In this document: one piece after another, positions 17,252 through 26,781 of the stretch
Position numbering within the stretch: the stretch's first letter is position 1
Layout of the letters: the number at the start of each line of letters is the position of its first letter
Assembly: GCA_014237465.1 (NCBI GenBank)
Contig: JABZFM010000018.1
Location: 1 to 64,000, forward strand
From: Desulfobacteraceae bacterium
GTDB taxonomy: Bacteria; Desulfobacterota; Desulfobacteria; Desulfobacterales; Desulfosalsimonadaceae
DNA length: 64,000 nucleotides
Reading direction: 5' to 3'
The notes under the pieces: generated by a model
What the model saw: the letters and a program-made list of their open reading frames with translations, nothing else
Told to the model about the DNA's origin: nothing
The model's database searches: none
Program-made: the position numbers and the translations under genes

Positions 17252-18556
17252 CTATAATTTTGCAATTACTGTTTCCACATCTTCCTGACTAATATCTAAT
17301 CCTGTTCCGATATTTACTAATTCAAGAAGTTTTTCTTCAGATAAAAACGGTGACATAATGGAGTACGTCTGATGAATACCAAATACATAGGCTATTTTCT
17401 GACGTCTAACCCACCAATCCTGAGTATCATTTTCATTATCGAATTTATTAAAAACGGATTTTTCAGGGCAACATGGACTAAATGCTGTTTTTCCGGTTGT
17501 ATTAACAGGACCTTTAAAATTTCCTAACGATGCAATTATCTCATTAACTGATTTCATTTCTTTATTAATACATATTTGCGCTGCTGCCACCGGATCTATA
17601 CCTGTTTTCAAGCATTCCATTAACACCTGAACCGTATCTTTGGAAGTTAGTCCCAACTCTTTAAAACCTAAAATTTCAAAAATATCAGTTACCAGAACGC
17701 CGGGTTCCTCAACATCCGTTTCTTTTAAAATTTTAGGATCTTCACCATTTTTCAGAAAAGTATTTCCAGGATAGGGCATATTAAAGCAAGCGCTGTTTCT
17801 GTGTAAAACCGGATCAAGCCATTCTTTAAGATCTGCGTCAAGTTCATTACCTATATCAATTATCCCTTGTTTCCCAGCCATCTGACTGTTTTTGGACTCA
17901 TTCAGCAATTCAAGGCACAAATTCAGGAAGCCTTTCTCGTCTTCCATGTCAAAAAGCCCCATTCCTCTTATGGCAATACTTTTCAGTTTCTTTTTTCCAA
18001 ACAGTGCGCCAAATCCCCACCTATCACCCGAAGACCAGTAGTTGGAAATAACCTGCGCAAGATCCGATTCTTTTTCACCCATCTCGCCAATTGTCAGGTT
18101 CTGAATCAAAGCCTCACCCAGGTCGTTTCTCAATGTATCAGTTGTTTCCCAGGCATTCTTTTCCCAAAGGTGTTCTGCGTCGTTAATATCTGCTATGGCA
18201 TCATGAATCCATAAATATACAGGTTTTTCAGCCACGCCTTTTATAACAACATAATCATAACCCGAATATTTAAGTTCTGCGCCTATACATAGATTAACCG
18301 GGGCATGGCAAATTTCACCGGTTCGCGGGCTTTTTGCGGTTATGACAGCTAAAGAACCGCCGGGTGCAAGAGTTCCGGTCAGAATACCCGTTCCGATAAT
18401 GATTGGGTCATCATCTTCATATTGATGGTACAAAGCAATGTTGGTGGCCGCACCGCCAATATGCTCTTTTATAAATTCCTCTTCCAGATATTCTTCACTT
18501 GTTTCATTTTTTGAAAGATCAATTATAAGAATATTTTCATTGATCAAATTACCCAT
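17252..18556 (-). CDS. Aldehyde ferredoxin oxidoreductase-like protein, short, Cys-poor
   Basis: The N-terminal 210 residues match the AOR N domain that binds tungsten bis-pterin: IIDLSKNE, GTGILTGTLAPGG, TAKSPRTGEI, and RWGFGALFGKKKLKSIAIRG. The C-terminal half keeps an AOR-like end (LVNIGTGLDISQED) but the whole is 434 residues against about 600. The usual CxxCxxxC cluster motif and late Cys are not present: the corresponding stretch reads HRNSACFNMPYPGN, and IHQTYS stands where GxC is expected. The start has AAGGAG. A ferredoxin is encoded 28 bp upstream and may replace the missing cluster. It may have a new reaction or be a maturation/scaffold protein. Confidence 0.75.
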   Translation of the reverse strand: MGNLINENILIIDLSKNETSEEYLEEEFIKEHIGGAATNIALYHQYEDDDPIIIGTGILTGTLAPGGSLAVITAKSPRTGEICHAPVNLCIGAELKYSGYDYVVIKGVAEKPVYLWIHDAIADINDAEHLWEKNAWETTDTLRNDLGEALIQNLTIGEMGEKESDLAQVISNYWSSGDRWGFGALFGKKKLKSIAIRGMGLFDMEDEKGFLNLCLELLNESKNSQMAGKQGIIDIGNELDADLKEWLDPVLHRNSACFNMPYPGNTFLKNGEDPKILKETDVEEPGVLVTDIFEILGFKELGLTSKDTVQVLMECLKTGIDPVAAAQICINKEMKSVNEIIASLGNFKGPVNTTGKTAFSPCCPEKSVFNKFDNENDTQDWWVRRQKIAYVFGIHQTYSIMSPFLSEEKLLELVNIGTGLDISQEDVETVIAKL

Positions 18557-18584
18557 TTTGTATCTCCTTTTAAATTACAATTAT

Positions 18585-18935
18585 CTACTCGCCTATTTGT
18601 AAAGCTCCTGTCGGACAATAGGAGACACACAGTAATGTTTCAAGCCCATCACACAGGTCACATGCTTCGCGGAGCATAATCGGTTTTGCCGAGGCATCTG
18701 CTTCAACGCCCTCTTCTACAACTCCGATTCTTTGAATTTCGATTCCCTCAGGCCGCGCAAGAAGCAAATTTTCATCCTGTTTCAAAATCAGCCCGAAATA
18801 GTTTTTTTTCTCTCGTGTTCTATATACCATCATGCTCGATGTAACTGGTGAAAGAGCCCTGTCCCAGCGGTATCCGCATGCCATTTCACATGCACAGCAT
18901 TGTATGCATTTTATGGGGTCGATCTTTAACTTCAT
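18585..18935 (-). CDS. Ferredoxin-like 4Fe-4S protein
   Basis: The 116 residues have CIQCCACEMACGY at the N-terminus and CDLCDGLETLLCVSYCP at the C-terminus. The two four-cysteine sets fit a small AOR- or formate-type electron-transfer subunit. The middle 45 residues are an insertion without cysteines. AAGGAG precedes the ATG. It lies directly upstream of the AOR-like gene and 11 bp after the FAD oxidase gene, so it is the likely electron carrier between them. Confidence 0.85.
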   Translation of the reverse strand: MKLKIDPIKCIQCCACEMACGYRWDRALSPVTSSMMVYRTREKKNYFGLILKQDENLLLARPEGIEIQRIGVVEEGVEADASAKPIMLREACDLCDGLETLLCVSYCPTGALQIGE

Positions 18936-18946
18936 TGATTGTCTCC

Positions 18947-20509
18947 TTATATATAATCATCCGTACAGGGGATTTGATCCGGGTGCATCAGATTGTCCGG
19001 GTCAAACTCTGTTTTTGTTTTTTTCAAAAGATCGAAATAGGTCCCCAGTAACGGTATGTGAAGCTCGCCATGATCATACATGTTTCTCCATAGCGGAACC
19101 CTGTGTGCAATCAAGTGATTTGCCGCTTTTTTGATCATTTGGGTACCTTTTTTTACGGTTTCAACATTTGAAGGGTCCCACCAGTAATCAAATTCGAGCG
19201 TTCCACACCGCCCAAAGGGATAAGGCCCTTGTATAGCAGTTCCTGCCATTGTCCGTTTTCGTGGATATTCGGGATCAGTTGGTTTCCAGTATTTTTCGAG
19301 AAGCTGTTCGTAACCTCTTGACAGCTCTGGTATCAATTCCAATTTTGGATTTCCTGCCAGCCATTGAAATGACCCTTTTCCGCCGAGCGCCTGCCCGCCG
19401 ACATAAGCGCTAAAACGCATACGTGCTTCACGTCTAAATGGAAATCCGTCAGGAAAAATCTCATCAAACACTTCTAGCATGACCTTGAAGCATCCTGCCT
19501 CTTCAGCCATTTTTGTGACTATATCCATTTTAATCCTGATTTCTTCCTCATCATCGCCAGACACGCCAATTAATAATATTTGCTCACTCATGATTTCAGC
19601 AGAATCTTCGCGGTTTACTTCAGGATCAGGGTTCCCGTTTGCAAGAGCCCCTCCATGGGTTTTATAAACAAAATCACAAATATCAAGTCGAGTAACACGG
19701 TAAATCAAATCAACAATTTTCTCCACTATCAAAGGATCGTCTTCATCTTCAACCTGAAAAACTTGTATTTCTTCAAGTTTGGGTTCAGGGAAAAGTTTTA
19801 TTGTCATTTCTGTACAGATGCCAAAACAACCGCTTGAATTAATGAACATCCCGGCAATATTTGGTCCCGGACCGCTTACGACAGGCAAATATGATTTTTC
19901 ATTCATAGCAGATGGGCCTGTTTTTAGCACTTCGCCATCCGGAAGTACCATGGTCATGCTTACAATTGACTCTGGAGTATTTCCATGTTTGAGCATTGTT
20001 GAGGCGCCACCTCTGCAAAAATAATTACTCAGCGTGGAGCCACTCCCCATGGTTAAAGGGAGGCCGGCAATTATTTTTCTCACCCCTGGAATTGATTCAT
20101 GCTGTTCGGCAAGTTCCGCAACCACGGCATTTCTCACTCCAGGCTGAATAGTGATGGTCATAGTTTCATCATCAAAATCAAGCACCCTGTCCATCCGCTT
20201 GATCAAGTCGATCATGATCCCACCCTTACGCGGAATACACATACCACCGTGATTAAATCCGGAGGAGATTGGAACTACCGGTATTTTGTGACGATAGGCG
20301 ATCCTGAAGATTTTTTGTACATCTTCCGTTGAACCCGGTATTACAACTATGTTCGGCCAGTTCCCGGGGGTTATTGTAAAATCTCGTGAATATGAGCTTA
20401 GAACTGCATGATCATTACTGACCCATTTTTCACCAATTGCTTCACCGAGGTATTTTACTGCTTCTTCAATATTTTCCGTATTTATTCCAGGATTTTCAAT
20501 TTCAGTCAT
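18947..20509 (-). CDS. FAD-binding (PCMH/GlcD-type) oxidoreductase
   Basis: The 520-residue protein has a PCMH FAD domain: VVIPGSTEDVQKIFRIAYRH, PISSGFNHGG, RMDRVLDFDDETMTITIQPG, and GSGSTLSNYFCRGG. The C-terminal part is like that of vanillyl-alcohol oxidase/4-cresol dehydrogenase or GlcD flavoproteins (ending DPDNLMHPDQIP). It lies 9 bp from the GlcF-like gene and close to a second FAD oxidase, giving a GlcDEF-like set. It likely oxidises a hydroxyacid or phenolic/alcohol substrate with electrons passed to Fe-S clusters. Confidence 0.85.
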   Translation of the reverse strand: MTEIENPGINTENIEEAVKYLGEAIGEKWVSNDHAVLSSYSRDFTITPGNWPNIVVIPGSTEDVQKIFRIAYRHKIPVVPISSGFNHGGMCIPRKGGIMIDLIKRMDRVLDFDDETMTITIQPGVRNAVVAELAEQHESIPGVRKIIAGLPLTMGSGSTLSNYFCRGGASTMLKHGNTPESIVSMTMVLPDGEVLKTGPSAMNEKSYLPVVSGPGPNIAGMFINSSGCFGICTEMTIKLFPEPKLEEIQVFQVEDEDDPLIVEKIVDLIYRVTRLDICDFVYKTHGGALANGNPDPEVNREDSAEIMSEQILLIGVSGDDEEEIRIKMDIVTKMAEEAGCFKVMLEVFDEIFPDGFPFRREARMRFSAYVGGQALGGKGSFQWLAGNPKLELIPELSRGYEQLLEKYWKPTDPEYPRKRTMAGTAIQGPYPFGRCGTLEFDYWWDPSNVETVKKGTQMIKKAANHLIAHRVPLWRNMYDHGELHIPLLGTYFDLLKKTKTEFDPDNLMHPDQIPCTDDYI

Positions 20510-20518
20510 AATGCCCCC

Positions 20519-21748
20519 TTACCCTTTCATTGCCTGTTCAACGAGTTCCATAATATCAACGACTTTCGTTCCATCCTGTCTGGCCTTGGCAGCTTCGCCA
20601 AGGTTAATTTCACAAAATGGGCAGCAACTGACAACCGTAGATGCGCCAGCAGCTTCTTTTGCTTCATCCAGTCTGTTTGAAGCAACTGAAAGTGCCATTT
20701 CAGGATAGGCCGTTTTAACGCCACCTCCTGACCCGCAGCACATGCTGCTTTGCTTTATTCGTTTCATTTCGTTAAATGTAACCCCCGGCAGTGCTTTCAG
20801 CACTTTTCTAGGAGCTTCGTATATGTCTCCGTACCGTCCGATATGACAGGGATCATGATAAGTTAACGTCATGTCAAGATTATTTTTAAACTCAATTTTT
20901 CCTTCATCAATCAATCTTGCAACGTATTCAATGACGTGCACTACTTCAAAATCCAGATCACCGGCATAATTATGCGAAAACGTGCTATGGCAGCCTGCAC
21001 ATGCAGTAACCATGGTTTTAATACCCAAGGAGTTAAGCTGCTCAATATTCTGTTTTTTATATTTTTCGAACATTTCAAATGCGCCACAACGGAAGGCCGT
21101 ACTTCCACAGCATCTTTCCTTTTCCCCCAGAATACCGAAATCTATACCAACACTTCTCATTATATTAGCAGTTGCCCTTGCCGTTGGTACAATTTCAGGA
21201 ACATACGATGCATTGCACCCTGGAAAAAATAAAATATCAACATCTTCCTTAGTGGCATCTTTTAGTTTAAAATCAAGTTTTCGTGCCCAGTGTGCACGGG
21301 TTCGCCTTGGGGCCATCCATGGGTTATCGTAGTTTAATATACTTTGAACAAGATTATTATGTTCTTTTTTAATCCCCCATTTTTCAATGGCATATGCTTT
21401 GAGCGCCTGAAATGCATTCATTGGCTCAAGCCCCTTCATATAGTTACAAACTTCCTGACATCTTCCGCATCCGGTGCAGGTAAATATTGCTTTTTTCATT
21501 AATTCTGTGGGTTCATCTATTTCAGGTGGTTCTGCTGTCAGGCACTTGATGAGATCCCACTTTCCTGCTGAATAAAAAAGTTCAAAACCGTATGTTGTTC
21601 CTGCCGGGCAATTATCTATAAAATCCTGTCCATCCACGTCCTCAGGATCACCCATTCTGCATAACCCGCACCTTACACATTTCCAGGCATCATTCCTGTA
21701 TTCCATCAGCGATTTGATGTTTCTTCCTAATTTGGCTTTGTAATCCAT
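20519..21748 (-). CDS. GlcF/HdrD-like Fe-S oxidoreductase
   Basis: The N-terminus carries two cysteine sets (CVRCGLCRMG ... CP; CTGCGRCQEVCNYMKG). The C-terminus has two CCG domains (CCGSTAFRCG with CAGCHS; SMCCGSGGG with CPFCEINL). This is the GlcF/HdrD plan, 409 residues. It is flanked on both sides by FAD-linked oxidase genes with 9 and 15 bp spacing, so a complex of two flavoproteins and one Fe-S subunit is likely, as in glycolate or D-lactate oxidation. Confidence 0.88.
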   Translation of the reverse strand: MDYKAKLGRNIKSLMEYRNDAWKCVRCGLCRMGDPEDVDGQDFIDNCPAGTTYGFELFYSAGKWDLIKCLTAEPPEIDEPTELMKKAIFTCTGCGRCQEVCNYMKGLEPMNAFQALKAYAIEKWGIKKEHNNLVQSILNYDNPWMAPRRTRAHWARKLDFKLKDATKEDVDILFFPGCNASYVPEIVPTARATANIMRSVGIDFGILGEKERCCGSTAFRCGAFEMFEKYKKQNIEQLNSLGIKTMVTACAGCHSTFSHNYAGDLDFEVVHVIEYVARLIDEGKIEFKNNLDMTLTYHDPCHIGRYGDIYEAPRKVLKALPGVTFNEMKRIKQSSMCCGSGGGVKTAYPEMALSVASNRLDEAKEAAGASTVVSCCPFCEINLGEAAKARQDGTKVVDIMELVEQAMKG

Positions 21749-21763
21749 ATTCCCCTCTCAATA

Positions 21764-23086
21764 TTATACTAAATTTTTCATTGGTAATCCCGGATTCAGA
21801 ATATTTCTCGGATCGATCATTTTTTTGATACGCTTGATATGGGCGATATATGAGCTGTCCATATTTGCATACATTTCTCCAGCAAGGGGTCCAGTCGGTG
21901 AATTAAAAAGCGCGCCCTTGTCATTTAATTTTAATGTTATATCCGTTATTCTCGGGGTATCCAGGGTGCTATCTTTTAAATCGTATTCAAGCCACGAGCA
22001 ACCGCCATTATGAGAAGATACGATCATCTGCCCGGTATCGTTCAGGGAAGCGCCACCGTTTCTAACGATATCATCAAATAAGGAGATGGTATCAAACCTG
22101 CTGTAAAATCCGACCTGCACGCGGCCATCCGCATACCAAGGCATTTCACCAAGATGGTCCATATCTTTCAGATCATCGGAAATATTACGGCCTCCCTTTT
22201 CATCCGCAAGACTTAAAATCTTTTTTTCTCTGTAGGGGACCAGATCATCAACGCCTTCAACAATAAGCATCGCTGTCCATTCGGGAAGGCTATCGGCATC
22301 TTTCTCAAATTTTTCAGAAGCCATTTTTTTATTCATGGCAATGGCTCCGGTGCATAATTCTCGTCTCGGCATTTCCCTTATGAATTGTGCGGCCTCTTCC
22401 TTTGAGTCAAAACCGAAGGAAAGCATTTTTCTGATGTTCCATTTGGGAAACAGCCATATGGTTGACCGGACCACAATACCAAATATATCCCTGCCGCCAA
22501 TATACCATTGGGACAAATTGGGACCGCCATCTTCTTTATGATCAGCGGTCTCTTCTGATAATGCATGACTTCCTGTAAGATGGATATCACCATCAGATAA
22601 CACCACTTTCATATTGGCTACGGCTACTTCCGGATAACGGGCAGCTTTCATGGTTGTATTTCGATTGACATACTGTTCGGTAACATAAGGACTTGTTGCG
22701 GAAACAGGCAGAGATAGCTCAATGTCATACCGGTTTAGTTCTTTAATAAGCTGATCAAACGTTACCCCACGCTGAATATGCACAACAAGATTTTTCGGAT
22801 CTATTTTTTCGATTTTGTTCATTCGTTTAAAATCGAAAATGATACCGTTTTTACCGCTTATGTCCGAATGGGAAAACCATGATTCATAAGATGAATAAAC
22901 CGGTATATTTTCTTCATTTGCAAGTTTAACCACTTTTTGAACTTCTTCAGCGGTTTGCGGATAGACAACACGAAAATCGATATCCCCATCAATCTCATTT
23001 GCAAATAGTGAGGATACTATTTCCAGGTCCTTTTCCACGAAATCCAGGCCAACGATATTTTTTATTTGATTTTCAACGGCAAACAC
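21764..23086 (-). CDS. FAD-binding oxidoreductase, second GlcD-type
   Basis: The 440 residues have the PCMH pattern (VVYPQTAEEVQKVVKLANEE, RMNKIEKIDPKNLVVHIQRG) and a GlcD-like end (MIDPRNILNPGLPM). It starts at a GTG with GGAGG 6 nt away. It is paralogous to 18947-20509 but shorter and diverged, as GlcE is to GlcD. It forms the first gene of a three-gene oxidase module. Confidence 0.8.
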   Translation of the reverse strand: MFAVENQIKNIVGLDFVEKDLEIVSSLFANEIDGDIDFRVVYPQTAEEVQKVVKLANEENIPVYSSYESWFSHSDISGKNGIIFDFKRMNKIEKIDPKNLVVHIQRGVTFDQLIKELNRYDIELSLPVSATSPYVTEQYVNRNTTMKAARYPEVAVANMKVVLSDGDIHLTGSHALSEETADHKEDGGPNLSQWYIGGRDIFGIVVRSTIWLFPKWNIRKMLSFGFDSKEEAAQFIREMPRRELCTGAIAMNKKMASEKFEKDADSLPEWTAMLIVEGVDDLVPYREKKILSLADEKGGRNISDDLKDMDHLGEMPWYADGRVQVGFYSRFDTISLFDDIVRNGGASLNDTGQMIVSSHNGGCSWLEYDLKDSTLDTPRITDITLKLNDKGALFNSPTGPLAGEMYANMDSSYIAHIKRIKKMIDPRNILNPGLPMKNLV

Positions 23087-23145
23087 TTTTTTCCTCCGGT
23101 TTTATAAAAAGTAATTATTTTCCAGTGATTTTTTGTGTTCTGGTT

Positions 23146-23565
23146 TTATTCATCCGAATATATGGTTTCTATACTTGTCATAATTTTCATCATGACCTGG
23201 CTGGCCTTAACCTGTCTCATTAATTTGGCCATACTCCCTTTTACTTTGAGCTGGCCTTTCATAATCGCTTTCATGGAATCTGTCTTCCCGCTTGTAATCT
23301 CTTTCCATACAGAATATGGACCGGTTAACGTAAAAGCGGTTTCTTTTTCATCAACAGTTTCAAGAAGACTCGCGCTTCTTATTTCACCATGATGAGGATC
23401 TAAATAGTAGATAATGTCCTTGTCGGTTAGCCCTTCTTCTGCCAGTATAATAATCTTTAAATCACCTTCCCAGTTTTTCCCTGCCTTCTTGTATGCGTCA
23501 CTGCTATTTGCCTTGGTAACTAATTCATCAACCCAGTCCTGTGTTCCAAAATTTACTCCAGCCAT
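23146..23565 (-). CDS. SCP2 sterol-binding domain protein
   Basis: The 139-residue protein is a single SCP2 fold: a hydrophobic-pocket strand set followed by the helix GKTDSMKAIMKGQLKVKG, and MAKLMRQVKASQVMM at the end. SCP2 proteins bind lipids or acyl-CoAs. In a CoA-ligase/thiolase operon it probably carries or presents the hydrophobic acyl-CoA substrate. AAGGAG precedes the ATG. Confidence 0.85.
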   Translation of the reverse strand: MAGVNFGTQDWVDELVTKANSSDAYKKAGKNWEGDLKIIILAEEGLTDKDIIYYLDPHHGEIRSASLLETVDEKETAFTLTGPYSVWKEITSGKTDSMKAIMKGQLKVKGSMAKLMRQVKASQVMMKIMTSIETIYSDE

Positions 23566-23636
23566 TTTAAGTCTCCTTTTTTTTTATACTCGTGCTGTTT
23601 ATAATGAACACTGCCATCCATACCCTTTGTTTATGT

Positions 23637-25007
23637 TTAAGTATCTTCATATAATTTTTCAAAAAAATTAGTTTTATAGGTTGCCCGATCAATTGACATC
23701 GGTGGAACCATCTCTATTTGAGGTCTTACTTTTAATTTGACATGCATTTCATTTTCTATTTCTTTTGAAAGACTGCTGATTTCTGCTTCGTTTATTTCTT
23801 CTGAATATTCGACTTTCATTTTTAAAGGTGGAGAAACCCGTGGTGGGGGTTCTTCTAACAAAATTTTGAATGCACCTGTAACTCTTGGAGCAAATCCTGT
23901 AATGACACCATCAATTGCAGCGGGATAGACAACCACACCTTTTACTTTCAGCATATCATCAGACCGTCCGATAACCTTCATGCGCCAACCGGGGGCACCG
24001 CATTTGCAAGGATCAGTAAATACCTGGACAATATCTCCGGATGATACCCGGATAGGCGGCATGCTGCCAACAAGAGGAGTAAGTACGATCTGCCCTATTG
24101 CGCCGTTCTCGAAGGGAATGTGGGCATGGGAATCCGGATCAACCAGCTCCACAATGGCTAAATCATCTGATAGAAAGTGCATCCCCTGATATTCGTCTTC
24201 ATCGCAGGAGACAAACATTACACCCCAGACCAATCCCATGGCGTCGCATAATTTACAGTTAAATCCGGTTTGAATTTTTTCTCTTAATTCTGGTATTCCA
24301 GCGCCTGGTTCGGCACCGCACATGATTCTATTTAAGCCAAGACTTTTTGAACGATCAGGTTGTGTGTCTAACATATATTCAGCTAATGAAGGGGTGCAAA
24401 ATAAAAAATTGGCTCCGAATTTTTCCGTAAAATAAAATATTTTCTCAGTTCCGCCTTCAGCTCCCACGGGAATCACAGGAATTCCGAGACGAATAAATGT
24501 TTCAACAGCTGGTAAACCAGCACCAACCATGGATAACGCAAACCCCTGAAGAACTCTAAGTTGTTTAATTTTTTCTTCGTCCCCATTATTAAGTAAATAT
24601 AAACCTCTGCTAAACCCTTGGGCGGCATATTCCAAATCTTCTTCAGTAAAAAAATATGGTGATGGGTCACCTGTTGTACCGGATGTTGAACAAAGGAGTT
24701 TAAAATTTTGTGGATCCTCTCCGGTCAAACTTGCCAACTGATCAACAATATTCGCATCATCGGATACCATAGAAGCACCCGATTCGGCTGCTTCTCGCTG
24801 CAATCTGATAGGAACAGCTTTACGAAACTGTTCCATGGTTATTTCTGATGGCACAATATCCATGGCATCCAGAACAATTTTAATCAGGAGAGATTTTACA
24901 TAAAAATGCTGCATCCTGAGTCGCAACTTTTCGAGCTGTAATCCCTTAACTTTTTCTGAGTTCAGGATATCGTACATATCTTTTTGAAAGTAGGTTTTAA
25001 AGCTCAT
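23637..25007 (-). CDS. Phenylacetate-CoA-ligase-family AMP-forming ligase
   Basis: The 456 residues have the P-loop-like STSGTTGDPSPYFFT, the mid motif DAMGLVWGV, SGDIVQVF, and the hinge GRSDDMLKVKGVVVYP, as in PaaK-like enzymes. A Cys pair (CKCG) sits before GWRMKVIGRSDD, as in some PaaK relatives. GGAGG is close to the start. It would activate a carboxylic acid to its CoA ester and is the probable entry step of the pathway. The acid is not predictable. Confidence 0.85.
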   Translation of the reverse strand: MSFKTYFQKDMYDILNSEKVKGLQLEKLRLRMQHFYVKSLLIKIVLDAMDIVPSEITMEQFRKAVPIRLQREAAESGASMVSDDANIVDQLASLTGEDPQNFKLLCSTSGTTGDPSPYFFTEEDLEYAAQGFSRGLYLLNNGDEEKIKQLRVLQGFALSMVGAGLPAVETFIRLGIPVIPVGAEGGTEKIFYFTEKFGANFLFCTPSLAEYMLDTQPDRSKSLGLNRIMCGAEPGAGIPELREKIQTGFNCKLCDAMGLVWGVMFVSCDEDEYQGMHFLSDDLAIVELVDPDSHAHIPFENGAIGQIVLTPLVGSMPPIRVSSGDIVQVFTDPCKCGAPGWRMKVIGRSDDMLKVKGVVVYPAAIDGVITGFAPRVTGAFKILLEEPPPRVSPPLKMKVEYSEEINEAEISSLSKEIENEMHVKLKVRPQIEMVPPMSIDRATYKTNFFEKLYEDT

Positions 25008-25088
25008 TTTGCCCTCCGTTTTAGTGTTATTTTTATAGTTTTACGCTCTTAAACCTCGGTATAAGGACGATGACCAGTACGATTAAAT

Positions 25089-26270
25089 TTATATGGAAAC
25101 AATGGTAATGGTCGTAGCTCCTGGTTCAAATCCTTCACCAATTCCACCGCCGTTATGAGCCAGACCAACCCTGGCATCTTTAACTTGTCTTTCGCCGCAT
25201 TCCCCTCTTAACTGCCAGAATAGTTCCAGAATCTGAGCGACACCTGTCGCGCCCATTGGGTGGCCTTTTCCCAGCAAACCGCCACTTGGACTGACAACAA
25301 CTTTTCCACCATAATCGGAAAGGCCTTTATCAATAAATTCTCCGCCTTCTCCACGGTTGCACAATCCAATATCTTCATAAGCGACAACTTCAAGTATTGA
25401 AAAATCATCGTGAACTTCAACAACATCTAAATCTTCAGGGCCAATTCCACATAAATTATAAGCCTGTTTTGATGCGTCAACAAAACATTTAAAACCGCTT
25501 AAATCACCGGCAAGGCCTTTATATGGTGATGACAATTGTGTTATGACCTCAATTTTTACCGGTTTTGCGGTGTGCTTTCGTGCAATATCTCCCGTACCGA
25601 TAATCATTGCAGCCGCACCGTCTGTGTTTGGACAACATTGAAGTTTTGTTAAGGGATCACAAATCATTTTTGAATTCAAAACTTCTTCTATTGTTACTGA
25701 TTTTCGAAACTGAGCATTAGGATTCATGACGGCATTTCTTTTATTTTTTACTGATACTTTGGCGAATTGCTCAACCGTTGTTCCATATTTGTCCATATGA
25801 GCTCTTCCCACCATTGCAAGGAGAGCCGGTCCAAATGCACCCGCCACATCTTGATTTAAGTTATTACCTGGAGGAGGAGATGCCATACCAGCAAGTGCAG
25901 CACCATTTGTTTTCATTAAATGGGACCAACATTCCACACCAAATACAATGGCCGTATCGCATATGCCATGGGCCACAGACTCCCAGGCATGTTTTAACGC
26001 ACTTGAACTGCTGGCACAGCCATTCTCATGGTTGTATGTCGGAATACCGGATATCCCGCAAAAAGAGAGGACCATCTGAGCGCAGGTTGGCTGTGAAGCA
26101 ACTGTTCCACAAAATGCTCCTTCAATTTCATTATGATTAATTCCAGCATAATCAATCGCCTTAAGGCAGGCCTCTTTTCCTAACTCATGTGATGATTTTT
26201 CGGATAATTTAATACCATTATACAGTCCGAATTTTGTCATACCTGCACCGAATATATAAACATTTCTCAT
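25089..26270 (-). CDS. Thiolase-family protein (SCP-x/lipid-transfer type)
   Basis: The 393 residues keep the nucleophile Cys85 in NGCASSSSALKHA and the GHPMGATG histidine loop. The NEAFA loop is replaced by VHDDFSILE, and the last Cys motif by HNGGGIGEG, as in SCP-x and Ltp-type thiolases. A DUF35 gene follows upstream at 5 bp; such pairs act as complexes in acyl-CoA cleavage. It could perform thiolysis, or a retro-aldol-type reaction if partner-dependent. Confidence 0.87.
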   Translation of the reverse strand: MRNVYIFGAGMTKFGLYNGIKLSEKSSHELGKEACLKAIDYAGINHNEIEGAFCGTVASQPTCAQMVLSFCGISGIPTYNHENGCASSSSALKHAWESVAHGICDTAIVFGVECWSHLMKTNGAALAGMASPPPGNNLNQDVAGAFGPALLAMVGRAHMDKYGTTVEQFAKVSVKNKRNAVMNPNAQFRKSVTIEEVLNSKMICDPLTKLQCCPNTDGAAAMIIGTGDIARKHTAKPVKIEVITQLSSPYKGLAGDLSGFKCFVDASKQAYNLCGIGPEDLDVVEVHDDFSILEVVAYEDIGLCNRGEGGEFIDKGLSDYGGKVVVSPSGGLLGKGHPMGATGVAQILELFWQLRGECGERQVKDARVGLAHNGGGIGEGFEPGATTITIVSI

Positions 26271-26275
26271 GTTAA

Positions 26276-26737
26276 TTATCTCTCCCTGATTATATCTCCT
26301 ATGGTAGGTTGAAACGCATACCCGATTACTTTCTTTCCGGTCATAAAATTATCCGAGAGTTTATCAATAATTAACTCGACTTCCATTCCTGATTTAACAT
26401 CTTCCGGTGCAATATTTTTTATTTGAGAAATAACAAGTAATGAATCGTCCTCTTTAAATTTAAGCATGGCCACTATATTTGGCAGTTGATAACCGGGGAC
26501 TGACCTGTGAACAATTGTGTAAGAATATATTTTTGCTGTTCTGCTTAAATAAATTTGATTAATATTTTTACATGAACAAACTCCGCATCTCTCCTTTTGG
26601 GGAAAGGACACATCACCGCAACTTTCACATTTACCAGCAATTAAACGTGGGCTTTCATCAGGTGTCTCGGGCAGTTTCAGCAGATTTTCCCTGACCCACA
26701 TTTCATTTTCTTCAAGTTTTATTCTCGTTTGCTCCAT
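26276..26737 (-). CDS. DUF35 OB-fold/zinc-ribbon protein, thiolase partner
   Basis: The 153-residue protein has an N-terminal zinc ribbon, CESCGDVSFPQKERCGVCSC, with CxxC pairs 11 residues apart. It continues with an OB-fold (AKIYSYTIVHRS, VAMLKFKEDDSLLV, GMEVELIIDKL). DUF35 proteins are obligate partners of thiolase-like proteins in HMG-CoA synthesis and sterol side-chain cleavage. It lies 5 bp before the thiolase gene. Confidence 0.88.
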   Translation of the reverse strand: MEQTRIKLEENEMWVRENLLKLPETPDESPRLIAGKCESCGDVSFPQKERCGVCSCKNINQIYLSRTAKIYSYTIVHRSVPGYQLPNIVAMLKFKEDDSLLVISQIKNIAPEDVKSGMEVELIIDKLSDNFMTGKKVIGYAFQPTIGDIIRER

Positions 26738-26781
26738 TTTTGATTAATTCCTTTTTTAACAGCCATAATTCAACATGCTTT

